From: Gautieria morchelliformis
Lineage: Eukaryota; Basidiomycota; Agaricomycetes; Gomphales; Gomphaceae
Assembly: GCA_015179125.1 (NCBI GenBank)
Contig: WHVA01000226.1
Coordinates: forward strand, 1 to 64,000
DNA length: 64,000 nucleotides
Reading direction: 5' to 3'
Shown: one piece after another, positions 45,241 through 55,800 of the stretch
Layout: the number at the start of each line of letters is the position of its first letter
How positions within the stretch are numbered: position 1 is the stretch's first letter
Made by a program: the position numbers and the translations under genes
The notes under the pieces: model-generated
The model's database searches: none
Told to the model about the DNA's origin: nothing
What the model saw: only the letters and a program-made list of their open reading frames with translations

Positions 45241-46349
45241 TCACTGCGCGACACAAAATCCTCAGCATCATCCTTCTCGACCTCTTCCTCAGCGACATCT
45301 CGCACATCTGCAGCAACCATCCAGTGCTCCAGCAGCTCCTCGTGTTCATCAGCTGTCATGTAGCGGATGTCGTAGGCCTGTGGGCATTCTGGCGCAAAGT
45401 GTCCGACCTTTCCGCAGCACCGACAGGTGAGTGGCTGTGGGAATCGCTTCTTCGCAGCATCCACGTCCATCAGAGCAGGCCCAGAGGCATTTGGAAGGGG
45501 CGTGGGCACTGGCATTATCGCTGGCCTTGAAGAGAGCTGACTGGTGAACCTGGTGTGTGATTCACCTGCCTTGCGAAAAACTGGCGGTGGGGGAGGGCCA
45601 CTGTTTGTCACCCTAGGTCCCTGGAACGCTTCATTGGCTGCACGCGTGAGTGCAACTGTTCTCGCCACCCGATACCATGCAGAAGGGTCATCATCCTTTG
45701 GCCTGCCATCCAACATCAATGCGATGCGACTCTGGATTGCAGGTTCGAGACCTTGGCAGAACTTCATCACAATTGATCGCCCATCTGTGTATTCGGCTTT
45801 CTCAACCAGCTCTTCGAACCCATCAATGTATTCATCAATTGAACGCTTGCCCTGGTGGTACTGGCACGATTCCAGTTGGTTCATTGCATCGGTGGCCTCG
45901 TGTAGGGGGTAGAACTGCTGGCGAAATGCTTCAACAAAATCCTTCCAGGTTGCATAGAGCGGCGCGCCATGCTTTGCTTCGTGAGTGAATGCGCGAGTGG
46001 CAAAAGTCGCAGCCCTACCTGTTTTCATAAAGGACATCACCCAAAGGATCTGCAACTGCTCGTCTGGGAAGTCACTCGCACACACGCCCAGGTAGAGGCT
46101 GCACGACTGGATGAAGTTGCAACCATTCGTACGATCCCCATCTTATTCAGAGGGCTTTGCTGGCTCAGCTGTTCGCTTTGAGGAGGCGCAAACGCGACCA
46201 GGGAGTCCAGCCATCAGCCCAGTGGTCGTAGCCTGCAGGGTGTTCAACCTTGTCTCCAGATCTTGTTTTTCCTGCCTCTCCCTCATCAACTCTTGCTCTA
46301 TCCCCGCCAAGTGGTCCAAAACTTCAGCAGCAGATGGCAAGTCGTCCAT
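45237..46349 (-). pseudogene. Gypsy C gag
   Basis: ATG 46349 (MDDLPSAAEVLDHLAG), coiled coil ~15-50, TAA at 46145-46143 interrupting the frame, then capsid (FPDEQLQILWVMSFMKTGRA...FRQQFYPLHEATDAMNQLES...FCQGLEPAIQSRI) and a CCHC knuckle (CRCCGKVGHFAPEC). Stop TGA 45239-45237. Pol begins within a few bases in the -1 frame. Unlike Gypsy A and B, no slippery heptamer abuts this stop. Confidence 0.85.
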
Positions 46350-46467
46350 GGTAAGTGTTAGAGGGTGTCAGGGTATGAGAAAGGATTGCTAAAATCACTG
46401 CTTTCGAAGGGTGTTCAATTTGAAGTCGGGCGATTTTGCAACCGGTGCTCTAGAGAGAGTTTTCTAC

Positions 46468-46926
46468 TATAAGGGCAACCTAGGCAGACGCTCTACACTC
46501 AAGCGGCAAACTGGCGAAGGGGGATCCAAAGTGAGATAGAGAACTATATACAGGACATAGACATACCTGGCAAAGGGGGATCCAAAGAGAAAACTCTAAG
46601 GAACCCCTTCACCACCTAACTACAACTATAAGCAAACGTGGGCATGCTATCCCAATCACCAAATGCCCGAGTTACATAAGCAATCATGCCAGCGATAACA
46701 GGGCTGGACAGATAAGGAAGGAATGATGTTGGAAGGGGCTGGAACAGGAAGGGAAATAAACGGAACACAAGACAGAAGGATGCTAAAGGCTAGGAGAAGC
46801 TCAGGGGCCACCAACAACACGCTGCAATGATGCAGTGTGTGATAAGTGTGATAATGCACAGTGCGATCATGCATAGTGCAATAAGCATGCAATCATGCGC
46901 AGTGTGTGATTGGTGTTCCCCTGACA
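46468..46926 (-). repeat. Gypsy C 5' LTR
   Basis: 459 bp, TG start at 46926. See the element entry. Confidence 0.9.
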
Positions 46927-46981
46927 GATGGGGAGCGTCCTCGCTTCTGCCTAGGTCGCTGGCATATCACCATGGTGTCTC

Positions 46982-47189
46982 TGTAAAGATGTTGATCTTA
47001 GGACCTTGTATCACAAGGGCACAACAGAACTTGACCAGTGAATGGTATTCTGAATGCGATGTAGTGACAGGTAAGAGTAAGATGCGATGCGAACCGCTGG
47101 CCAGTTCCCACGTATAAACTATACAGTGGGCCCCTAAGGGGCCCACTGGGATTATGTAATAACTAGTATACATACATAGGTTATTTACA
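46982..47189 (+). repeat. Dispersed repeat TGTAAA...TTTACA, copy 2
   Basis: 208-bp copy of 2511-2724 in the same orientation, ~90% identical, with the same ends. Confidence 0.65.
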
Positions 47190-47230
47190 CCCTCCCCCTC
47201 TATAGACAACTATAGGCAACTCTAGGACTC

Positions 47231-47762
47231 TGTAAGAACCCGGCCTTTGGCCGGTTACTTACTTTCTTCCGAGCCCGAGCCTTGTGATACTCGTGCCCGA
47301 GTACATATGATTCTTATCCTGCGCCCGAGCCCAAGCCTGAGCAGAGCTCATATCCGACCTTTATCCCATGCCCGTATCCCCTTAGTTACTGATTCCGCTC
47401 CCTCACGCATCATTCATATATTACCTCGCCCTTACCTCGCCCTGACCTCGCCCTGATCTCCACTAATATGTTCGCCCCTGACTCGTACCCTCGCCCCGTA
47501 TATAAACCCCCCTGTATGCATTCCTACTCCTCAGTCTGAAAATCAACTATCGTATAACTTTGATCCTTAGTTAGTTTCTAAGCCTCGCCTCTTATTCGTT
47601 TACCTCCGAAGTTGGGACTCGTGCGTAGGGTCGGCGCAGCACATAAGCTGAAGCCAAGTCCCTCTCCGACTTCCCCATCCAAACCTCGCCCCGTAACCTC
47701 TGACCTTGCCTCGGGTTTCATCCCCGACCTCGCTCAACCTTACGACGGATCGTATTGTAACA
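47231..47762 (+). mobile_element. Solo LTR of Gypsy D family, plus orientation
   Basis: TGTAAGAACCCGGCC...TATTGTAACA, 532 bp, matches the reverse complement of the Gypsy D 3' LTR (49153-49700) closely. TATA-like CGTATATAAACC near 47499. Flanked by GACTC on the left and GACAC on the right (4 of 5), a possible worn target repeat. Confidence 0.8.
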
Positions 47763-48690
47763 GACACATACACTTACCGAGTTGCTTTGTAGTGCTTCAC
47801 CCAGAATACAAGATGAAACACTTCGAGAAGCACTGGGGCGATGAGCTCATCATCAAGGTCACGCAAATGGTCAAGGTGATTGTGCGTAAGGACGTGTTAC
47901 TTAACGGTGTATGTGCTGACTACTTGTGCAGTTCCAGCAGTGCTGGGAGAAACTGCGGCACCGTCAGACAACGCGAGACTGCTCCCAATCCTAAGAAGCA
48001 TCGCTTCAAGCTGCTTCTTGGCGCACTGAGCGGTGACTAGGACGATGAGCCTGGAAATGCAGTGGTCCGAACATTGAGCAGCTCCAGCAGCCTCCAGGAG
48101 ATTGAGACACCTTGGCAACAAGCTTACCAGGCATACCTGGGGCCAGTGGAGCAGCTACCTGAGGGTATGGATCTTATCGAGTGGTGGGGAGTCCATGAAC
48201 GACTCTACCCCATCTGGGCATCACTCGCCTTCGACTACTTACCCATCATGGCATCCTCGGTGTCTAGTGAACGAGCGTTTTCAAGCTCGGGCATCACCAT
48301 CAGTAAACAATGCAACCGATTGAAGGGGGATCTTGTGGAGGCTTTACAGGTCATTAAATGCACTCTCAGGAACGACCTGCTCACCCAAGACCAGGTCCCA
48401 TCATCTTCACTTGAGCTTGAGATCATCAGCGATGGCAAAGTGCCCGGTTCAAGTGAAGTGGTCATGGATTTAGACAGCGACCTTGAGATTGAATTGGAAA
48501 ACATCCTGGACAAAACGGTCGTCATGTAGTTAAATATCTACCATATGTACATTTATCGAAAAATTCCCTCCCTCACAGGCCCGGGCTTTAGCCCGGCCGA
48601 GCCTAAGCCTGGCCCGAGCCCTCGTCCTGGGCCAGGCTTCAATTTTGGGGAGCCCGAGCCCTCAAAAGCCCGGCCCGAGCCCGGAGAACA
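47763..48690 (+). pseudogene. hAT transposase C-terminal remnant with 3' subterminal repeats
   Basis: One frame from the LTR edge to TAG 48527-48529: VVLHPEYKMKHFEKHWGDEL, a TAG at 48038-48040 (LSGD*DDEPG, probably Trp or Gln originally), then the hAT dimerisation domain (LIEWWGVHERLYPIWASLAF, YLPIMASSVSSERAFSSSG, NRLKGDLVEALQVIK). The catalytic N-terminal part is missing. After the stop, 48577-48690 is rich in GCCCGAGCCC-type repeats, typical of hAT subterminal regions. No terminal inverted repeat pair is seen. Confidence 0.75.
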
Positions 48691-48693
48691 CTA

Positions 48694-49134
48694 CCATTGT
48701 TTGGTGAAGCCAAACAGGCTGCACAGTTGCTATGGCTGCATATAGCAACTGTTTGGGACTCAGCTGGAAATACTGAGAGAGCCATCCTGCCGGACTTGTG
48801 GGTGCTTGGGTGACCATAAGTCCGAAAATGCGGCCACCGCCGAGGTGCCCAGCGGAGTTTGAAATAGAGCGCCCGGAACAGAGTTGTGGGTGCTAGAGGA
48901 TCCACAACTCTGTAATGACAGAAAAATGGTAGTTTGAGCCATGGAGACTTTGGAAAAATAAGGAAAAATATAAGATAACTAGAGGAATGTTTGAAAAGCC
49001 TTTCCCCAGTTGTATTAACAGCATACAGATACTGTTAATTCTTCAAATATGTTTTTACATGTTGTCAAGACAAAAAGAAAAGACTAGGGCTGGTTGAGCA
49101 GCCTTCCTTGGCTGGTTGATCAGCCGTTCCCCTA
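48694..49134 (-). repeat. hairpin-rich repeat, copy 2
   Basis: Reverse-complement match to 295-735 over its full 441 bp. Seven short inverted repeats are visible: 48700-48714, 48724-48751, 48791-48824, 48878-48913 (12-bp arms ACAGAGTTGTGG/CCACAACTCTGT), 49014-49039, 49088-49103 and 49110-49125. The last two are the same 16-bp stem (GGCTG...CAGCC) in tandem. No ORF. Confidence 0.82.
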
Positions 49135-49152
49135 CAATGACCTCTATGAGTC

Positions 49153-49700
49153 TGTTACGATACAATCTGTCGTAAGGTTGACCAAGGTCGGGAGTGAAAC
49201 CTGAGGTACGGTCTGAGGTTACAGGGCGAGGTTTGGATGGGGAAGTCGCAGAGGGACTAGGCTTCAGCTTATGTGCTGCGCCGACCCTACGCATGAGTCC
49301 CAACTTCGGAGGCAAACGAATAAGAGGCGAGGTTTGGCTTAAGAGGCGAGGCTTAGAAACTAACAAGGATCGAAGTTATACAATAGTTGATTTTCAGACT
49401 GAGGAGTAGGAATGCATACAGGGGGGTTTATACATGGGGCGAGGGTACGAGTCAGGGGCGAACATATTAGTGGAGATCAGGGCGAGGTCAGGGCGAGGTA
49501 ATATATGAATGATGCGTGAGGGAGCGGAATCAGTAACTAAGGGGATACGGGCATGGGATCAAGGTCGGATATGAGCTCTGCTCGGGCTCGGGCTCGGGCG
49601 CAGGATAAGAATCATATGTACTTGGGCACGAGTATCACAAGGCTCGGGCTCGGAAGAAAGTTATACCGGTAAGTAACTGGCCAAAGGCCGGGTTCTTACA
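49153..49700 (-). repeat. Gypsy D 3' LTR
   Basis: 548 bp, TGTAAGAACCCGGCC...ATCGTAACA on the minus strand. Preceded by a polypurine tract and followed by GACTC. Confidence 0.82.
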
Positions 49701-49871
49701 GTATCCCCTCCTTATGGCCGAGACCCTCGAGGCCGTAATATGAACAAGGTTTGCCTATCCCCGAATCTAGATCCCGGCCCGATGTTAAGTCGCCGGAAAG
49801 GCGAAGCTTAATCGTAGCCGAGGTTAGATAAAAGGGTGGGTAGTAGGCAGCAAACCCAAGTGCCAACGAGT

Positions 49872-52800
49872 ATGGTGCACCCTCAGCCTCTCTTCAAATC
49901 TGCTATCGACAAAAACAGTGCGAACAACACGTTCAACCAGACCTTGCTGTCTGAGGAGGACGGTCCCTCAGGCGAGGTTATGCCCGAGGTTCGACCTGAC
50001 GTGGTCCCACGGCCCATCGAGGATGCGGGGGCCATAGATATGCAGAAGCCGTGGCAGGAAGGGCCCAAAGGCAAGAAGGTGAGTACCGTCATAGTCTGGT
50101 CATGGACACTGCTGACTTGTATAGTATAAACGCATGCTGTTCTCGTACCACCCCACCAACTTGTCCCTATACGGGTACAAGCTCACCGACGGAGGACCTC
50201 GTGAGTGGCAACTCACGACCAAGGCCGAGGCGAGGTGCGCGCGCTGCGAAGAGCGCGACTATACGTGCCTTCGGGCCGTTAGCCTCGACTTCAGCCTCGC
50301 CGACAAGGGTGCCTGCGTGTGGTGCAGGACGCGCTCTTTGGGCTGTAGTATAGCCCATGGTCGTCACAGCAAGGCGACCCCAGGAAAGGGTCAGGCGAGC
50401 GCCGTGGGCAAGAAGCGGGGGAGGAGCGAGGACACCGAGGACGGACCGAGGCCGAGGAAAGAGGCCATGGTTCGGGACGAGGTTGCAGATGACGACGACT
50501 CAAGTGACTGGGTCGAGCGGAACCTTGAGACGAGGGTGGAGCGGATGGAAGCGAGGTTGAGCGAGGAGAAGGGTAAGGGGTCAGAGGGAGCGAGGCAGAG
50601 TGAGGGGAAGGAAGCCGAGGTAGAGGAAGCCGAAGTGGAAGGTTGGAGGGCGAAGAAGGTGTTGGGTGCATTTATGCTCCTGCACCAAAATCAAGCATAA
50701 TATATTCAATTTGTTGTATGATTTTTCAATCTCTTCTCACATTGTTCTTGTACCATGCATCCATTTCTTTGATAATTTTCGAAGTTTTCTAGTTACTCTC
50801 TACCCCTCCATTCCACTTTGTTATTTCTTTTTTTTTTTTTTTTTTTTTTTTTTTTGAATTCCATTTATTATACTGCCACCTTGGGGCCGGGCCCTATATA
50901 GGCAGTCTCTACCCGGAACGCGGAATAGAGTAATCAAAGTGTTTTACATGCTAGGGTATCGTAGTTACCGAAGTAAGCCAGAGATATGCTGGCACCAACA
51001 TAGGATACTTCCTGTTTGTTTACAATGCCTAATCACCTTAGATACATATCAGTACCAGTCAGTTTCAGTAGGTCTTATATGCCAGGTGGAAGTCCAGGAG
51101 CCTCGTAATCCTAACACTTATCGACACCTATCGGAGGGCTGAACCATTGTAGTAATTACTGCTACAAATGGGGAGGGGGGGATTCGAACCTGGAGGCTCT
51201 CCCTTCGCGTGATCCCAAATGGGCGCTTGGTTTGGGTCAGTTCCACCTGCGCTAGTTATTTCTATTTTCACAGGCGGCTGCACCCAGCGGAGTCTGAAAT
51301 GACTTCGACGCGCGAGCTCTTGGGCGCTAAAGGGCCGGGTAGTAGTACATGCACAGTGAGACAGATTTCCCCCTCTCTCAGTGACAACTAAATTCACTGA
51401 GAGAGGCAAGTAAATTAGTCTAGTGTTCCTTCGATTTATTGACCTAGAAATACTCTGTAGTGAATTAATTTCTAGGTAGTGTATAATATATTTACAGTGA
51501 CAACTAAATTCACTGAGAGAGTGAATTAATTTCTAGTCTATTCTTTTGAGCAACAAGTCCATACCTACTGCCTATAATTCCTGTCTACTACAGGGTTATG
51601 GGCCCCGGAGACACTTCTGAGAAGCTATTGGGTGTTGAGAAGCTTGCTACTGATGGAAGTAATTGGCCATTGTGGCGAGCCACTCTCATCAGCTATTTCG
51701 AGTCCAAAAATCTACTCAAGCATGTAGAAGGGAGAGTCACTCGACCTCCTGATCCTCCAGTTATGCCTCCAGGCCATATTCTTACAGAAGCTGAGGAAAC
51801 TCAGATGGATAAGGCTGAGGAGAAGCTGGAGAGATATCTTGCTAGAGAAGGACAAGCCAAGACCCAAATTATCGTCTCAGTGTCAGAGTCATTAGCCCTG
51901 ATGCTACAGAAGCAGAAGACAGCAAAAGAGACTTGGGATGCATTGGTCAATGAGATGACCAAAAAGCCCAAGATGGTCCTCACCAGCCTGCAGAGACAAC
52001 TCCGCAGTATGAGATGTCCTGAGGATGGAGACTTGAGAGATCATTTGGACAAGGCCCAAGACCTATATGCTCGTCTTAATGAGATGGGAGCCAGAGTTTC
52101 CGAAGAAGAATTCATGGACATCATCCTTGCATCACTTCCACCATCCTATGAGGCAGTCATGAACGCCCTTACCACTTCGCTTGAAGAATGCGGGATGCCA
52201 TTGGTCCCTGATAATATTATTAGGGTACTAAAGGCTCAGTATGACAGGAAGAAAACACTCCCGCAAGAAGAGCAGGTGTTTATTGGTTCATCTACTAAGA
52301 AGGACCAAAAGGGGCAGAAGGCGCATATATGCACCAACTGCAAAAAGCCTGGACATTCCATCGAAAATTGCTGGGCTAAGGGAGGTGGTAAAGAAGGTCA
52401 AGGACCACGTCAGAAGAAAAAAGCCAAAGGCAAGAAGAAGAAGAAGGGTAAAGCAAAAGCGAATGTTGCCGAAGAAGAGTCCTCTTCTGAGGAAAGTGAT
52501 GATGGGCATCTTGCCTTCACCAATTTTGACGAGTGCTCTAATTTCAATCTGAGCACATCCTCAGGAGTTATAGTTATACTCGACACCGGAACGACATCGC
52601 ATATGACTCCTCATAAAAATTTATTGAGGAACTACTGCCAATTCTCACAGCCGAGGACTATCCGAGCAGCCAACAAAGGCACTTTTGATGCCTTCGGTTC
52701 AGGACTGCTCGTATTATCCAATAAGGTTAGAGATAAAACAGTAGAAGTCATGTTGCAAGATACATACTATGCACCCAAGATTGCTGCTACCCTCGTCTCG

Positions 52801-55800
52801 ATCGGTCGGTGCGATGATGCTGGCTACGATATTCGACTCGGTGGCCAGAAATGCACAATATCTAATGCTGCTGGAAAGGTATTGATGCAAGCACCGAAGG
52901 TCAATGGCTTATATCGACTAGACCTCCAGTCACCAAGTGCTCAAGCCCATATGTGTTTGTCTGCCATGGAAATTCATCAAAAAATGGGGCACATCTCACA
53001 AAAGTCCCTACAACATCTATTAAATCGTGGCATGATATTGGGCATTGAACTGAGCTCCACAGGCGATAGAATTGTCTGTGATGCGTGTATTCAAGCCAAG
53101 ATTGCACGCAAACCTCTTCCTCGAGAACCCAGAGACCGAACATCAAAATTCGGTGACAGAATTTATTCTGATGTCTGGGGACCTGCAAGACATCTCACGA
53201 TAGATAAAAAGTCATATTATGTCTCCTTTATCGATGACTACTCAAGAGAATCGGTGATCTATCTCATGGTGAACAAATCAGAAGCATACTCAAAGTACAA
53301 GCTCTATGAGGCTTTAATGCTTCGACAGAGAAATGTGCATATCAAGGCACTTGTTTCTGATCAAGGGGGCGAGTATACGAGCTCTGAATTCGAACAGCAT
53401 CTAGCCAAACAAGGCACGAAGTATCAGTTGACGGTACAGAGTCTAATGGTGTTGCCGAACCTCTGAACCGAACTCTCACTGAGAAAACTCGTGCCATGCT
53501 GCTGGAATCAGGCCTTCCTAAGATACTATGGGGCTATGCAATACAGCATGCCAATTATCTTAGGAACAGGATGCATACAAGAGCTCTACCGGATAAAACG
53601 CCCTATGAGATGATTCACCATGAGAAACCGAATCTCAAAGACGTTCACGCGTGGGGAACTGAAATCTACGTTAAAGTCACTCAGGGAGATAAATTGGCAG
53701 CTCGTGCCAAGAGAGCTCGGTGGATAGGAATTTCTGCGCAGAGTCATGGTCATTATGTTTATTGGCCTGACTCGCACAAAGTTTCTGTCGAGCGGAACGT
53801 TGTGTTTGATTCAGAGATGAAGAAGGGAAAGGTCCCAATCATTTCTATTGAGGAATCCAAGCTACCCACGTCTAGAGAGGAGAAGAAGGCCATTCCGGCA
53901 TCAGTGCCTGTGCCTGGTCGCTTAGTCAGCGAAGAGGCAAAGATCGAAGAAATTGATGAAAGTGCACCAGAGGAATATCTTGAAGAGCTGCAACCTATTC
54001 AGGCAGTTGGTGACAGACCTAGAGAAGCTGAACCGATAAGGAGAAGCGAAAGGATCCGTCAACAACAAGTGCAGCCGGCCCCAACAGGCCCCGTAACAAG
54101 ATCTCAGACTCAGAGACAAGCTGGCGCACATATGACTACGCTAGCTTACGAGGACGTTGAGGACCATAAAGAAAATTTATTCGACCAAGAATTATCCTCC
54201 GAGATTGATGGCATCAGTAGCTATGAGTGTGCCATCAGTGCGTTTCCAACCGATGGTCAAAACAATAACAAGGCGCCGGATTTGAGTCAAATTGAACCTA
54301 GCAATGCAGACGAAGCTCTGAATAATCCCATGTGGAAGAAATCGATGGACAAAGAGTACGAGGCCCTAATCGACAAGGGAGTGTGGGAACAAGCCAAACC
54401 ACCTCCTGGAGCCAATATTGTCGGTAATAAATGGGTCTACATTTGGAAGCGTAATCCAGAAGGGAAACCAATAATGCCTAAATCGAGAATGGTTGCCCAA
54501 GGCTTCACACAGAAGTTTGGAGTCAACTATGATGAGACATACTCACCTGTTGCTCGGTTATCCTCCCTGCGGACCATATGCGCCATTGCTGCTAGGAACG
54601 ACTGGCCTATCCATCAAATGGACGTGGACTATGCATACCTCAATGCTACTTGCCTGAACCTATTTACATGAAGCAGCCATATGGATATGAGTCCGGAGAC
54701 AAAGATGAAGTGCTGAAGAAAGCACTCTACGGCCTCAAACAATCTGGAAGGGAATGGTACAAATGTCTAAGTGGTGAATTCCACAAGTTAGGATTCACTA
54801 CGTCAGCCACAGATGGGGCTGTATTTTATAGACGTGGCGGAAAGGGGCATGTGATCATTGCAACAGCTGTAGACGACCTCACCATCACAGCTGAGAATCA
54901 GTCAGTCCTGGACGAAGTCAAACGAGATCTTGCTCAGGTCTTCAGTATGAAAGGTCTAGGCAAGATTCATTGGCTATTGAACCTCAAAATCGAAAGAGAC
55001 TGGCAGAAGAAAACCATTGCAATTTCACAACCCGCATACATCGAGAAGATCATCAAAAAATTTAATCTCGAAGATGCGAAAACTTATGCTACGCCTCTTG
55101 ATCCAGCCGTTAAATTATATAAAGACCAATGTCCTTCTACAGAGAGAGGCAAGAAAGCCATGTCGAAGTTTCCATACAGGCAAGCGATAGGATCACTGAT
55201 GTGGGCAGCTGTAGCCACTCGACCTGACATTGCATTTGCGGTGTCATTGCTCTCACAATTCCTCGAAAATCCAGGTGGCACACATTGGAATGCAGTCAAA
55301 CGTGTCTTCAAATATTTGAAAGGCACGAAGCATTACAAGCTCACACTTGGAAGAAATCGAGACGGCTTGATGGGGTATTCAGATGCGGATTGGGGTTCAC
55401 AGAGTCATAGGCGTTCGTATTCAGCATACTTATTTCAGATTGATGGAGGCACTGTTTCATGGAGTTGCCAGAAACAGTCGATAGTAGCCCTCTCATCAAC
55501 TGAAGCCGAATTCGTCGCCCTGACCCATGCGGGCAAAGAGGCTCTCTGGATGCGCCATTTTATTTCTGAAATATTCCAACCACTGAACAGACCCATCCAA
55601 GTTTATTCAGACAATCAATCAGCCATTACAATCACGTATGGCACTCAACAACACACGAGAACCAAACATTTCGACATCAGATTATATTTCCTTCGAGATA
55701 TAATCAAAAAGCAACAAGCCAAGCTCATTTATTTGCCAACCAAACAAATGTTGGCAGATATTCTCACTAAAGGACTTCCTAGTCCTAGAGTGAAGATCCT

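Larger units (their letters stand above)
40511..46926 (-). mobile_element. Gypsy C: minus-strand chromovirus with LTRs and TSD
   Basis: LTRs at 46926-46468 (5', 459 bp) and 40990-40511 (3', 480 bp), TGTCAGGGGAACACC...GGTTGCCCTTATA. A perfect 5-bp target repeat GATGG flanks it (40506-40510 and 46927-46931). A polypurine tract precedes the 3' LTR. The LTRs differ in copy number of a TGATCATGCA-type tandem repeat. It contains gag, pol and a 341-bp secondary insertion. Confidence 0.92.
40154..46975 (-). pseudogene. Small basic/coiled-coil ORF split by Gypsy C
   Basis: Minus strand, outside Gypsy C. 46975-46932 begins with an ATG and reads MVICQRPRQKRGRSPS; it joins at the GATGG repeat to 40505 and continues PSVRISKKENDSSQLAS. 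In a neighbouring frame 40405-40154 encodes a long charged helix (LVELLEEAHAEARNMREEDR, then VEHEEERKARQVL), ending ILRQGLLN. It resembles C-terminal coiled coils of small transposon-associated DNA-binding proteins, but I do not recognise a family. The two frames would need an intron or frameshift. Confidence 0.35.

Noticed and set aside
45237..45245. Slippery frameshift site at the Gypsy C gag-pol junction
   Set aside because: The -1 frame has a TGA at 45243-45241, just before the gag stop, and no X XXY YYZ heptamer is present.
51181..51254. A tRNA gene on the minus strand
   Set aside because: A and B boxes are present, but no full cloverleaf with a matched acceptor stem is visible. The segment has an A tail and target repeats, so it is a SINE head.
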